The notes: generated by a model from the letters alone, not told the origin. DNA of 64,000 nt from Shouchella clausii (GCF_002250115.1 NZ_CP019985.1:4340001-4404000); one strand, 5' to 3'; shown: positions 25,846 to 35,043, numbered from the stretch's first letter. Program-made: numbers and translations.

Positions 25846-28272
25846 CTACTCACTAAAATAACATGTAAGACGTAAGCCATAAGTATCTTTTAGGTAGGTA
25901 TCAGTCGCCAGAATAATTTGTTTCATTGAATCTGTAATTTTCATTATCGAGACTCCTGGCTGAACAATTGATATTTCAAATTCTGTTTTAAAACCAGATT
26001 TCACCATCTTCTTTAACATATGAAGAGTTTGTAGGTCTCCCTTTTCAAACCGAGTTACACCATAGTCTTTTTGTCTTTTATTTTCTCGCGCAATCATTCG
26101 TCGAACAATCTCTAAGACATTATCATTCCACATTATTGATTTTTCAGCTTGACCACATACTTCATATAAGTCTTTAACACGAGCACCGGGAAGTTCTCCG
26201 TGTGAGTATTTACAGTGATACAGATGAAATATGACTTTTGAATGTTCCTTATCAATTTTGACAGAAACGACATCTGCGATTTCTCCCGATCCATCATCAT
26301 CAAAAATAATATCTGATGTTTGATCTACAATATTATTTATCGTAGCGTATTGAATAGAATCAGTCTTTCTTCCTCTTCCCTGAGATTCAGATTTAATATC
26401 GACTCCAAATCCATCCCAATCTATAGCAAAAAAAGAGTCTAGTGGCAATTCAATGTCACTTTTAGGTTTGATAACTGTTTTTAAATTTTCTTGGACTACT
26501 ACAATAGTTCCATCGCTTTGTATGAAAGAAACTTCCGGTGAGTATTCATACAGATAATCAGTCATTTTAACAGTTCTATTACCTGATCTCACTATTAGTT
26601 CTTCACCTTCGATTTGATTGAAACTATATGAAGTTTTATTAATAATCTGCTCAAAGATAAATTTCCGTTCGTTTATCCAAAGTTCAAAGCGAAGATTTTC
26701 ATTAACTAAACCAGGATTCTTTAACTCTGTTTGAAAGAACGGAAATACCTTTTGTTCTTTAGAAATATACAACTGTTTAGCCGAAGAATTAGAAACTTCA
26801 ATTGTTTCTGGCATCGATATTTTGTAAGGGACACCTTCTGGAAATTCCTTAATAACTTCTAAAGCAAGAGAATTATTTAATATATTATTGGTATTAATAG
26901 TATCATCTAATACCTTATTCCCTATTTTCTGACACCAGTCTGTCCAAAAGTTTATCCGCTCTACCCAGCGCATCCAAACTTTTCCTTTATATGAACAACC
27001 AATACTAATTCGTTCTCCGTCTTGATAGCCGTAACCGAATAGATTAGACTTAGTCGAACCCGATGCAACTGCCTCACTAATTCCAGCCTTAATATCAGCA
27101 CCAGCAAACATTCTAAAGCTAATCCTCCCACTAGGTTTTTGCTTTAATCCCAGCGTTCCAATCATCAATCGATTAATTCCGTCTAAGCTTCGATAAATTG
27201 AATCTCCCTTAATTGCTGATGCTTCCGGAAACATACTATCCACAAGCCGATTTCCTTTTCCAGCATCAGTTTCATTTATATGAACTATTCCATTATCCTT
27301 ATCAAAGAACAACACAAAGAAATCATAATCATATTGAACTATATCCTTTTGATCTGACCAGACAACCTTTGTTTCTATTTCCTCAATGAAAACATAAACA
27401 AAATCTTCTTCATTTATTAATGATGTAGTTCTATCTGGATCCAATACTTGTTTCCAGCCATTAACAGATATTTTTTTTGAAGGGTGTTGGAACATCCTGG
27501 TGCTTACTTTCATCTTTAATTGGGATAAATCTATCTCCTTCACATGACCTTTTTCAAACTTACCAATGAATTCACCAAGCTCAACTTCCTTATTGATAGC
27601 TTGATTTGAATGGATATTAAGAAGTTGATTCCAATCCGCATCTTGATGGTATAACTCATCAATCGCTTCTTTCAAATCATCCATTGCCACATTCGTGATA
27701 AGCTTTGCATTTCCCAACTTATTGCCACTTGTTCGAGCAAATCGTCCGATGAATTGAAGTGTAATCGGAAGCGACTTATATTTGTCATGAATTGCTGCAA
27801 TTTTCAACGTTGGAATATCTATGCCTTCGCCAAACATATCTACACATACCACAATTTTTGATTTACCATCTTTTACTTGCTGCAAGTATTTATTCCTCAT
27901 CGCAGGGGGAATTCCACCGTGAATCACTACTGGATTATACACTTTATACTGAGAATAAATTTTTTCATACAACTCATCAGCTCGTTTTCGAGTACTTGCT
28001 CTCGCTAGAAGTACGTGCTCATATTCATTTTCCAAAAAATCTTCTTCTAATTGCTTAATAGCAATTTTGGCAATTTCTTCGTCAGACTTTCGCTCGTCAA
28101 ATTCTTGTATTGGATAAAAATCGATCGGTTTGAAATACCCGGCTTTTTGAGCCAGTGCCAAACCATAATTAAAAATTATTTTACCGTCAATCTTTTTACC
28201 ATCATTTCTAAATGGAGTAGCAGTAAATTGTAGAATTTTTTTCCTATAAATCTTTCTCTCACCGTTCTCCAA
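25846..28272 (-). CDS. SF2 helicase/nuclease-like protein, C-terminal part after frameshift
   Basis: This frame carries helicase motif III (FTATPFRNDG), motif V (GEGIDIPTLKIAAIHD) and motif VI (QFIGRFARTSG), then about 600 residues without obvious family. Toward the C-terminus an IADVVSV...FHLYHCKYS arrangement resembles a PD-(D/E)XK nuclease core of Mrr type. The codons before about 28237 are out-of-frame sequence of the upstream half, so the nominal start at 28272 is not real. It completes the helicase begun in the next entry by a -1 shift. AT-richer than the flanking glycosidase genes, suggesting horizontal origin. Possible defence protein. Confidence 0.75.
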   Translation of the reverse strand: MENGERKIYRKKILQFTATPFRNDGKKIDGKIIFNYGLALAQKAGYFKPIDFYPIQEFDERKSDEEIAKIAIKQLEEDFLENEYEHVLLARASTRKRADELYEKIYSQYKVYNPVVIHGGIPPAMRNKYLQQVKDGKSKIVVCVDMFGEGIDIPTLKIAAIHDKYKSLPITLQFIGRFARTSGNKLGNAKLITNVAMDDLKEAIDELYHQDADWNQLLNIHSNQAINKEVELGEFIGKFEKGHVKEIDLSQLKMKVSTRMFQHPSKKISVNGWKQVLDPDRTTSLINEEDFVYVFIEEIETKVVWSDQKDIVQYDYDFFVLFFDKDNGIVHINETDAGKGNRLVDSMFPEASAIKGDSIYRSLDGINRLMIGTLGLKQKPSGRISFRMFAGADIKAGISEAVASGSTKSNLFGYGYQDGERISIGCSYKGKVWMRWVERINFWTDWCQKIGNKVLDDTINTNNILNNSLALEVIKEFPEGVPYKISMPETIEVSNSSAKQLYISKEQKVFPFFQTELKNPGLVNENLRFELWINERKFIFEQIINKTSYSFNQIEGEELIVRSGNRTVKMTDYLYEYSPEVSFIQSDGTIVVVQENLKTVIKPKSDIELPLDSFFAIDWDGFGVDIKSESQGRGRKTDSIQYATINNIVDQTSDIIFDDDGSGEIADVVSVKIDKEHSKVIFHLYHCKYSHGELPGARVKDLYEVCGQAEKSIMWNDNVLEIVRRMIARENKRQKDYGVTRFEKGDLQTLHMLKKMVKSGFKTEFEISIVQPGVSIMKITDSMKQIILATDTYLKDTYGLRLTCYFSE

Positions 28273-28910
28273 TCGGGAGCCGCAAGATGATGAGCTTCGT
28301 CAAATATTATAACCTCTACCGTTTCAAGCAGTTTATTCCAAACTGAAGAAGGCATATTTTTAATCATCACGGGAGTTGATACAATTATATTAGCCTCCTC
28401 AAGGGCATCAATCAGAATATTTTCATCCTCTTCTTTTACTTTTGACTTATAAAGAAAAGTCGTTGGATAAATAGCTTTATCTGATATCATTTCTAATTTT
28501 GGAAGTATACCAAAATGCCTCGCTCCTTCAAAAATTTGTTCCCTTAATAGATTAGACGGTACAATGATAAGCGTTGAAGTAATTCTTTCAGAAATAATCG
28601 TAGCATACATTGTTTCAGACTTCCCTGTTCCAGTAGGTAAGACAATCGTTGCTGGAGAATTTGATGTCGCCCAATGTGCACGAATTGCAGACAATGCTCC
28701 AAATTGGGGCAAACGTAAACCAATCTCATCTTCATTTCGAGAAACTCTCTCGTGGTACGACTCTTTCCAACTATTAATAAGTTCTTCTTCGTTGAAGATT
28801 CTATTTTCAGCATCCGTACATCGACTTAACTTATTATCGCGACCGATTATTGAAACTATATTTTTATACTTTCCCAAACACTCACTTCTTTCTGTTGTAA
28901 TATTTTGCAT
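28176..28910 (-). CDS. SF2 helicase, N-terminal part before frameshift
   Basis: Contains the Q-like lead-in RLPQFGALSAIRAHW, Walker A (VLPTGTGKSET), motif Ia (TLIIVPSNLLREQ), and DEAH (IIFDEAHHLAAPDW). Homology stops after RERFIGKK and resumes in the -1 frame at ILQFTATPF. At the junction the mRNA reads GGA AAA AAA TTC; slipping back one base at this A AAA AAA heptamer restores the protein exactly. Either a programmed -1 frameshift, a phase-variable A-tract, a pseudogene, or a sequencing error of A8 read as A7. Past the junction the frame runs 20 spurious residues. Confidence 0.78.
   Translation of the reverse strand: MQNITTERSECLGKYKNIVSIIGRDNKLSRCTDAENRIFNEEELINSWKESYHERVSRNEDEIGLRLPQFGALSAIRAHWATSNSPATIVLPTGTGKSETMYATIISERITSTLIIVPSNLLREQIFEGARHFGILPKLEMISDKAIYPTTFLYKSKVKEEDENILIDALEEANIIVSTPVMIKNMPSSVWNKLLETVEVIIFDEAHHLAAPDWRTVRERFIGKKFYNLLLLHLEMMVKRLTVK
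28236..28242 (-). other. A7 slippery heptamer at the helicase frame junction
   Basis: The plus strand has seven T. On the coding strand this is A AAA AAA in the zero frame, the strongest class of bacterial -1 slippery sequence, placed precisely where motif II and motif III of one helicase fall into different frames. Confidence 0.8.
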
Positions 28911-29282
28911 TCTTGCTAAGAATATTATAACAGATATAATAGTAACCTTTATAGCAAATTTATTCTGTTATCAAAAAATGTATTTTGATAGTATCCAAAC
29001 TCGCTACTAATCTATTCCTTAGCGAATGTGGTTGATAAAGTTGTACTTTTCCATATATTTGCTGATATTTTTATCTTCCAGACTCTATTTTGAAGAAAAA
29101 AACAGTTTTCGTTTATTTGAAATACACGCTACATACTTACTTCATAGTGCGTATGTAAAAAGATCTTACAAAACTTTTTATATCAGCCTTGAGTTAAAAA
29201 CGACACTCCTCAAAGGAACACAATTTAAGTTGTATATGCGATTTGGAAGCTAGCAGAAGTCAATTCAAAGAAGAGGAACCAA
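28911..29282. other. AT-rich intergenic stretch without a supported gene
   Basis: Upstream of the split helicase. Open frames here have no convincing ribosome site or protein-like composition. The helicase promoter must lie at its left side, but no clear hexamer pair stands out. Confidence 0.5.
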
Positions 29283-29326
29283 AAACCCGCGAAGAGCCTT
29301 GTTTATGCAAGTCTTTACACGGGTTT
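29283..29326 (-). terminator. Second terminator-like hairpin after the serine hydrolase gene
   Basis: AAACCCG pairs with CGGGTTT and an inner CTTG with CAAG. The minus-strand side continues into TTTTTGG. Probable back-up terminator of the 29465-30850 gene. Confidence 0.5.
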
Positions 29327-29401
29327 CTATGTTTATTTCAGGCTCCCACAAATTAACATGAAGCACTTGCTTCAGGAATGGGAATTAAAATCATCAAAAC
29401 G

Positions 29402-29440
29402 GACCATCATTGCTCGGAATCGGCAGCAGCATTGATGGTC
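29402..29440 (-). terminator. Terminator of the serine hydrolase gene
   Basis: GACCATCA-TGCT pairs with AGCA-TGATGGTC with one internal mismatch, 25 bp after the stop; the minus strand continues with CGTTTTGATGATTTT. Confidence 0.7.
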
Positions 29441-29464
29441 ATTTCTTTTACAAAGCGTAGGGTG

Positions 29465-30850
29465 TCAACAGCCAACCCGTTCAGCCACTTCTGGCTCATC
29501 CCCTGTATACCAGATCAGACGCATACCCTTGCCGTCTTCACTGATAAGAAACTCAAGCTCCGAAGACGTTTGTTCTTCATAATAACGTGTTGATGTCAAT
29601 GGCAAGAGCGATAATACCATCCCATTATCCAACTTCATATAGAGCCTATCCTGCTCCACATATACTTCAACACCAAAGGAATTTTCCGTATCGTTGGCAA
29701 ATCTGTACTTCCCAAGCTGCGCTTCAATTTTCTTCGGTTCAAGCGAAATGATTTTCTTAGTCTCAAAAGGCCTTGGTACATCGTAAGCTTCTCCAGCCAT
29801 AATCTGTTCGATGCTCTTCACCAACTGTTGCGTGTAAGCATGATCGCGCTCTCCATTTTGCAACATGATTAGTGTGATATCACGATCGATATAGCGTTTG
29901 AACCATGTGGAGTATCCCGGCCATCCTCCGGAATGGTGGACGATGCTTCCCAGCCGATCGTCATACTCGTTCAACCATCCCATCCCATAGGGAAATGTCT
30001 CGCCATTATTCATCGTCACTGGCGAAAACATCAGTTGACGCAGCATTGGACTAATGAACTTGTCATCATACAAGGCTCGATCCAGTCGCAACAAATCGCC
30101 AACTGTACTGTTAACCATCCCATCCCCTTGCAAGCCATCTAAATATTGGACGTAATTCAGTTCAGGCACTTCATCAGGCAGGACGTAACCGCCATGTCCA
30201 ATCCGATAGACGTATCCCCAAGCATAATCATCAGGCACAGCACTTGGATCCACCCGCCGATTATACACTTGCGTTCGCGTCATCCCAAGCAGTTGAAAGA
30301 TCTGCTCGTCCAAAAAGTCGCCATAACGCTGGCCACTAATCCGTTCAATCAGGATAGCCAGCACAATATAGCCCGTGTTGCTGTACATCCAACTCTCATT
30401 AGGAGCGAATAACGGGTCAGGCCGATGCTCAATCAGCATACGCAACACATCCTCATTGCGAGCATAACGGGTAGGATCCCACACGTTTGCAAATAACTCC
30501 ATGTAATCAGGCAAGCCCGATGTATGGTTTAATAGATGCCGTATTGTGATCCCTGGATACGGCAGCTCGGGAATCCAGTTAGATAAGGGATCATCCCAGT
30601 GCAATTGCCCTAGCTGCTGCAAACGGATAATACCTAAAGCGGTAATCGGTTTGGATACAGAAGCGAGTTCAAACATGGAGTCCATTGTTAAATCGCGTGC
30701 GCCACCGTTTTTGTATTCTGCTATTCCCATCGCTTCACATAACACTGCTTTCCCATCAACAGCTACAAGAACGACGCCATTGAAACTGCCGTGCTGTTTG
30801 ACTTCTTCGAATAATGCCGTAAATTGCTGCTTCATCGCTTTATTTTCCAC
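29465..30850 (-). CDS. Serine hydrolase, class C beta-lactamase fold
   Basis: A 461-residue beta-lactamase-related hydrolase. The catalytic SxxK is SVSK in FELASVSKPITALG, the second motif is YSN in ESWMYSNTGY, and the third box is HSGGWPG in place of KTG. No signal peptide or anchor, so it is probably a cytosolic esterase or peptidase rather than a penicillinase. GTG start with AGGTGGGG upstream. It lies 52 bp after the MerR gene on the same strand and is likely co-regulated by it. Substrate unknown. Confidence 0.87.
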   Translation of the reverse strand: MENKAMKQQFTALFEEVKQHGSFNGVVLVAVDGKAVLCEAMGIAEYKNGGARDLTMDSMFELASVSKPITALGIIRLQQLGQLHWDDPLSNWIPELPYPGITIRHLLNHTSGLPDYMELFANVWDPTRYARNEDVLRMLIEHRPDPLFAPNESWMYSNTGYIVLAILIERISGQRYGDFLDEQIFQLLGMTRTQVYNRRVDPSAVPDDYAWGYVYRIGHGGYVLPDEVPELNYVQYLDGLQGDGMVNSTVGDLLRLDRALYDDKFISPMLRQLMFSPVTMNNGETFPYGMGWLNEYDDRLGSIVHHSGGWPGYSTWFKRYIDRDITLIMLQNGERDHAYTQQLVKSIEQIMAGEAYDVPRPFETKKIISLEPKKIEAQLGKYRFANDTENSFGVEVYVEQDRLYMKLDNGMVLSLLPLTSTRYYEEQTSSELEFLISEDGKGMRLIWYTGDEPEVAERVGC

Positions 30851-30902
30851 TATTCCCCACCTCGGTTTAATTATGACTTAATGATCACTCTCCACAAAAC
30901 TT

Positions 30903-31718
30903 TTATGATTCCGTGGTAATAACCGCCTTATGAGCATTCGCCACTTTTACCATTAGCTCGCCTTGTTCAGTCAACATATATTTAGAAAAATAATGTGCCA
31001 ATGCCTTATCCAGCCAAGCCGTCTCCCTTTCATTGAATGGCATCTCCACTAACTGATCAAGTTTGGTGTACTGCTCTTCATCCAATTTTTTGAAATTGTC
31101 GATTGCCTTCTCATCAATGTAAGTCATCGCCCAGTTCACGTATGTACCGATCACGGTCTCGGCTTCCTGCGAATCGCTCGGACCTTTCGATAATCGTTTG
31201 ACATCACGAGAGAAGCGCACCGTTTCCGCATCCATTTTCTTTATCGCCTCCGCTGATCGATCAAACAGCGTTTCTGCTGTATACTCGGATAGATGGTTCG
31301 CCACCCACTCCCGTTGCATGTCTTCCTGAGTCATATTGCGAATCAGACTGAACAATAGCGGGTGCTCCAATTGACCCTCATTCTGAACGATTGCAATCAT
31401 GCGGCCTACCAGGTCAAGAGATTGTTTTATCTTAACAAGCTTTACTTCCAATGCCTGCTGTTGCAATCTCAACATCTCAACCAGAGATTGATCGTATTTG
31501 GGAAGTTTCAGCAGTTCACCTATTTGAGATAGGCTGAAGCCAAGCGACTTCAAACTCACTATTTTCTGTAATTCTACCATGTCCTCGATCTTATATACCC
31601 TATGCCCGTTTTCTTGTCTAGTGGGTTTTAGAAGTCCCAACTCCTCATAATAATGGAGCGTTCTCACTGGGATGCCCGTCAGTTTCGCAAATTCACCAAT
31701 TGAATACGTTTCATCCAT
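30903..31718 (-). CDS. MerR-family regulator
   Basis: A MerR HTH at the N-terminus (YSIGEFAKLTGIPVRTLHYY, then NGHRVYKIEDM), a long dimerisation helix (about residues 75-120), and a C-terminal TipAS-like all-helical domain. ATG 31718 has GGAAGGAGG 8 bp upstream. Its promoter shows the MerR signature of a 19-bp spacer with a perfect dyad, so it is autoregulated. First gene of a two-gene unit with the serine hydrolase. Confidence 0.88.
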   Translation of the reverse strand: MDETYSIGEFAKLTGIPVRTLHYYEELGLLKPTRQENGHRVYKIEDMVELQKIVSLKSLGFSLSQIGELLKLPKYDQSLVEMLRLQQQALEVKLVKIKQSLDLVGRMIAIVQNEGQLEHPLLFSLIRNMTQEDMQREWVANHLSEYTAETLFDRSAEAIKKMDAETVRFSRDVKRLSKGPSDSQEAETVIGTYVNWAMTYIDEKAIDNFKKLDEEQYTKLDQLVEMPFNERETAWLDKALAHYFSKYMLTEQGELMVKVANAHKAVITTES

Positions 31719-31740
31719 TTGACTGCCTCCTTCCATCCCC

Positions 31741-31771
31741 ATTGTAATACCTACAGTAACTGTAGGCGCAA
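31741..31771 (-). promoter_or_regulatory. MerR-type promoter and operator
   Basis: On the minus strand TTGCGC (31766-31771), a spacer of exactly 19 bp, and TACAAT (31741-31746). The spacer contains the perfect 8+1+8 palindrome CCTACAGTAACTGTAGG (31750-31766). The expected start site leaves a leader of only about 16 nt before the ATG. Confidence 0.8.
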
Positions 31772-31962
31772 GCTTTTAAAAGCAACAAATATTTGTGAGG
31801 TATATCCATTGTTAGATGAGATGCAGGGTTTAACATGGTGGGCTAGAAAGAAATAGGAAGCCTAGAAAATGACATTAGGTGCTATATAGGTGGACACAAG
31901 AAATAAACTAATCTTTGTTTTAACTATATTGATCATTAGATCAACCGTTGGGAGGGAGGTGA

Positions 31963-32046
31963 ATGATGGACAGAAAACGAGCCTTAGGGATATGCTGGTA
32001 CCTAATTAGATATAGCTCATATTGCCTTAAACCTAACATTCTCTAG
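31963..32046 (+). CDS. Very short frame with a strong ribosome site, hypothetical
   Basis: GGGAGGGAGGTGA precedes ATG ATG GAC and a frame of about 27 codons (MMDRKRALGICWYLIRYSSY then CLKPNIL) that ends 24 bp before the next gene. Possible leader peptide of the P-loop gene or a truncated gene start. No family recognised. The remaining part of 31772-31960 shows nothing I can support. Confidence 0.3.
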   Translation: MMDRKRALGICWYLIRYSSYCLKPNIL

Positions 32047-32070
32047 ACTTACAGAATAGGAGTTGAATAA

Positions 32071-32595
32071 ATGAGTGCTAAAGTTATTGCTATTAGTGGG
32101 GTAACTGCTGGAGGAAAGACTACTTTAGTTAATCAGTTAGTAAAGGAATTTCCGAGCGCTTGTGCTATTTACTTTGATCATTATGAATTGGAAAATGCTC
32201 CAGATGTGAAAGAAATTCTAAACAAACCAGCTGATTATTTTAATGCTTATAGATTAGTTATGATGATGAACGACTTGAAGGAAATACAAGATAAATATGA
32301 TTATATTTTTCTAGATTATCCAATCGGTTATGAAAATAAACAAATGGGTATGTTCATAGATAAAGTCATTTATATAAAAACCCCCTTGGATATCACCTTT
32401 GCAAGGTATCTACTTAGAGATTTTCCTAATTCTTCTGGCAATGACATTTTAAAATGGGCCAAATGTTATTTAGAAGAAGCAAGACCGATATTTATTTCAC
32501 ATGAAGAGATCGTCAGCAAACATGCGGATTATATAATGGATGGCACACTTGAAGTAGTAAAACAAGTTGCACAAATAAAACAGTTATTAACCTAA
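32071..32595 (+). CDS. P-loop NTPase, nucleoside-kinase-like
   Basis: A 174-residue protein with Walker A ISGVTAGGKTTL at residues 8-19, a DHYE acceptor-site region near 36, and YDYIFLDYPIGYE as a Walker B-like strand. The architecture resembles uridine kinase and related small-molecule kinases, but diagnostic substrate residues are not clear. AGGAG lies 7 bp upstream of the ATG. No obvious operon partner. AT-rich coding sequence relative to the conserved backbone genes. Confidence 0.75.
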   Translation: MSAKVIAISGVTAGGKTTLVNQLVKEFPSACAIYFDHYELENAPDVKEILNKPADYFNAYRLVMMMNDLKEIQDKYDYIFLDYPIGYENKQMGMFIDKVIYIKTPLDITFARYLLRDFPNSSGNDILKWAKCYLEEARPIFISHEEIVSKHADYIMDGTLEVVKQVAQIKQLLT

Positions 32596-33126
32596 AGACG
32601 ACCTTACAAACCATGGCGGTATCAAAACAACCCCATTACATAGAAAAAGCCCGTTCCTAATACCGTTAGGCACTACGCCGATTCACTCTGTTCATTTTGA
32701 CAGTTTAAAGCCACACTATTATGTAAACCGCCCATCTTTGACGCCATTATAGGCAAACATTATTTATGCGTTCAAGAATAATTGTATAAGTTGTAGAAAT
32801 ACGAAATAAACAACTACTTCGTTTAGTTTACAACTTATAACGAAACGCTCCGGTCGTCTTTTAGCCAAGGCATACCATTGTCTCATCTTAACTACCCTTA
32901 AATTTCCCAACGTCTCTTTCATACACACCCATCAATACTGAACACAAAACGCCTAGGTTCCTTTACAGCCGTAACGTCTCATACATTCAAGTATATGACC
33001 GATTGGCAACAAATTAATAAGCACGGTATACGTACAATAAGGAGTGAACATTACCATTTGCATGAATGTAGTATGATGAGATTGCAGAATGAGTAAATGG
33101 ATATTCTAAAGGGGAGATGAACTGCC
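32596..33126. other. 530-bp intergenic region with a long inverted repeat
   Basis: No gene is supported. ATAAGTTGTA (32786-32795) and TACAACTTAT (32829-32838) form a perfect 10-bp inverted repeat with a 33-bp loop containing CGAA/TTCG. It may be a bidirectional terminator or the relic of a mobile element. Confidence 0.5.
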
Positions 33127-33843
33127 GTGAATCGAATCATTCCAATCATGCCTTGCCAATCCATTAAGGAACAAGCCGCATTTTACGAAGCGTTGGGCTT
33201 TACGACACTGCAAATGTCTACACGTCCCAATCCGTACCTTTCGATGGGATATGGCGAACTGGAAATCCATTTTTATGGAAGTAAAAAAACGGTACCGACC
33301 GAAAATGCAACGATGTGTTACATCAAAGTAGATGAGGTCGAACGGATCTATGAGGAATTTACCTCAAACCTGAAGAAAAACATCGGCAAAGTCCCCCGCT
33401 CCGGTTATCCTCGCATTTCTAAATTGAAAGATTTAACGCACGACCAAAGATTTATCTTAACCGATCTTAGCGGCAATACGCTATATATCGGAACACCCTA
33501 TGGCGAACGGCCGGACTCGGTGTTTTGGCGATCACTCGAAAGCGCTAAATATGCCAAGCATTTCGAAGCCCTCTATGATTTGACGTATTCCAAAGAGGAT
33601 TATCGGACGGCGCAAAAAATGCTGGACAAGTTCTTTCCCCCAATAACGGACACATTCGATGCTTGCACACTCGATTGGGCGAAGGTGCTTCTGGTCGCAT
33701 TGGATCTTCATAAACTAAGTAGCCAGACAATTCATAAGTCCGTTAAAGACAAGCTTCAAGAATTGTTTGAAATAAGTGGTCCGCTGACTCCGGAATGGAA
33801 CAAAATCAAGCAAAAGTATGAGGATATCCTGAAAGGCGAATAA
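33127..33843 (+). CDS. VOC-family protein (glyoxalase/bleomycin-resistance type) with C-terminal extension
   Basis: The first 125 residues form one VOC module: IIPIMPCQSIKEQAAFYEAL, GELEIHFYGSK, ATMCYIKVDEV, and FILTDLSGNTLYIG. The remaining about 110 residues are helical and not typical of BLMT proteins, so the 238-aa length is nearly twice the single-module norm. GTG start with AGGGGAG 8 bp upstream. Could bind a drug or be a dioxygenase-like enzyme; metal ligands are not complete enough to say. Confidence 0.75.
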   Translation: MNRIIPIMPCQSIKEQAAFYEALGFTTLQMSTRPNPYLSMGYGELEIHFYGSKKTVPTENATMCYIKVDEVERIYEEFTSNLKKNIGKVPRSGYPRISKLKDLTHDQRFILTDLSGNTLYIGTPYGERPDSVFWRSLESAKYAKHFEALYDLTYSKEDYRTAQKMLDKFFPPITDTFDACTLDWAKVLLVALDLHKLSSQTIHKSVKDKLQELFEISGPLTPEWNKIKQKYEDILKGE

Positions 33844-33925
33844 AGGTAGTTCTTGTTCCATCCACAAAGTGGTTAGGCACAAAAACCAGTCTCTCAAAAT
33901 TAGGGATAAGCAGAACCGGAAAGAC

Positions 33926-34045
33926 CGATTCCTTGAACACGAATACGCTCAATAACAGCATGGTCGTCGGCCCAATGCATTGTATGAAGCCGAGCATGGA
34001 CAACGCGATTTGGACCACCGCCCGCGCAAAAAAGAGCAGCACTCT
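33926..34045 (-). pseudogene. Remnant of a RarD-like EamA transporter
   Basis: A 40-residue stretch of the minus strand reads VLLFFARAVVQIALSMLGFI and continues QCIGPTTMLLLSVFVFKE, which matches the conserved penultimate helix region of RarD (LSTLGFxQYIGPTLM). Similarity ends abruptly on both sides and there is no start, so it is a gene fragment. The rest of 33844-34272 holds nothing else I can support. Confidence 0.5.
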
Positions 34046-34272
34046 CGCTGCTCGACGTCTATTCTCCCCTTCATCTATCACATCGTCTTCAACATGAAAT
34101 CCCCTAATAGAGCTATTACATCTAGTCCTTTAGGAGGTTTTAATGTTTATATTCAATTAACGTTTCCCTTAGTTTAATGAACGCGGAATGGAAAAGCCCT
34201 GATCCCCCTTTCTCCTAAAAGCAGCATCTGCATCCGATCTAATTCCAGCCTGGGTAAACCCTTAAATGGAAC

Positions 34273-35028
34273 TTATTGAGCAATCGATTCGATCACAACA
34301 GTCTTTCCAAAATCTTCACTTAATAGAATCTCTATTAATTTGTGAGCAGTGTATTCAGGCGTTTGTAGTTTCCCTTCCTCAGAAAGTTGAGTGAACTCAT
34401 TAACATATGGGAAAAGGTCCTTACTTACGGATCTGATTTCCGATTGTAAATGGGTATCGATCATGCCTGGATATACAGCAGCTACTTTTGCAGGATATGT
34501 AACGAGCTTCTGTTCAATGTCTATACTCTTTGTAAAAGAGTCTAAACCAGCTTTTGCAGTGCTGTAACAGCTTTGTGAGGGTAATAAATATTTAGCAGAT
34601 GCTGAGGATATATTTAGAATTCTTTTGTCCACATTCATATCCTTGGTACGTTTAAGATAGTTTGCGGTTATGATCATCGGTGCTAATAGATTTAAATGGA
34701 TGTTCTCTATTATTCTCTCAGTTTTTATCCGTTCAATTGGGCTCACAGGTGTCAACATGGCAGCATTATTGATGAGATAGATGGCTTCATCGTTGGAATA
34801 CAAATCAATTTGTCTGAAGATGTCTTCGAACAGTTGGTCGATATCTTGAATATGGGTTAAATCATAATTAAAATAGTCTATTCCGCACTCCATTTCCTTT
34901 GCTTGATCGATAACCCGTTGATTCGTCGTTCTGGATATACATATTAGATGGTGGTTCCTATCCATTAATTGAATAGCCAAAGATTCACCGATTCCTCTTG
35001 ATGTACCTGTAATAATAATATGTTTCAA
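34273..35028 (-). CDS. Short-chain dehydrogenase, benzil reductase (YueD) type
   Basis: NADP-binding ITGTSRGIGES at the N-terminus, LINNAAM, and the active site Ser-Tyr-Lys as ISSASAK and YSTAK. The C-terminal half lacks the usual SDR DGG end, as in YueD/(S)-benzoin-forming benzil reductases. TTG 35028 gives the normal start MKHIIITG and is 8 bp from GGGAG; a GTG three codons upstream sits on that ribosome site. Directly follows the TetR gene and is probably controlled by it. Confidence 0.82.
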   Translation of the reverse strand: MKHIIITGTSRGIGESLAIQLMDRNHHLICISRTTNQRVIDQAKEMECGIDYFNYDLTHIQDIDQLFEDIFRQIDLYSNDEAIYLINNAAMLTPVSPIERIKTERIIENIHLNLLAPMIITANYLKRTKDMNVDKRILNISSASAKYLLPSQSCYSTAKAGLDSFTKSIDIEQKLVTYPAKVAAVYPGMIDTHLQSEIRSVSKDLFPYVNEFTQLSEEGKLQTPEYTAHKLIEILLSEDFGKTVVIESIAQ

Positions 35029-35043
35029 ATGGATCACTCCCTG

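Noticed and set aside
29026-29253. A 75-codon frame in the AT-rich gap upstream of the helicase
   Set aside because: No ribosome site, no recognisable family, and composition expected of random AT-rich DNA.
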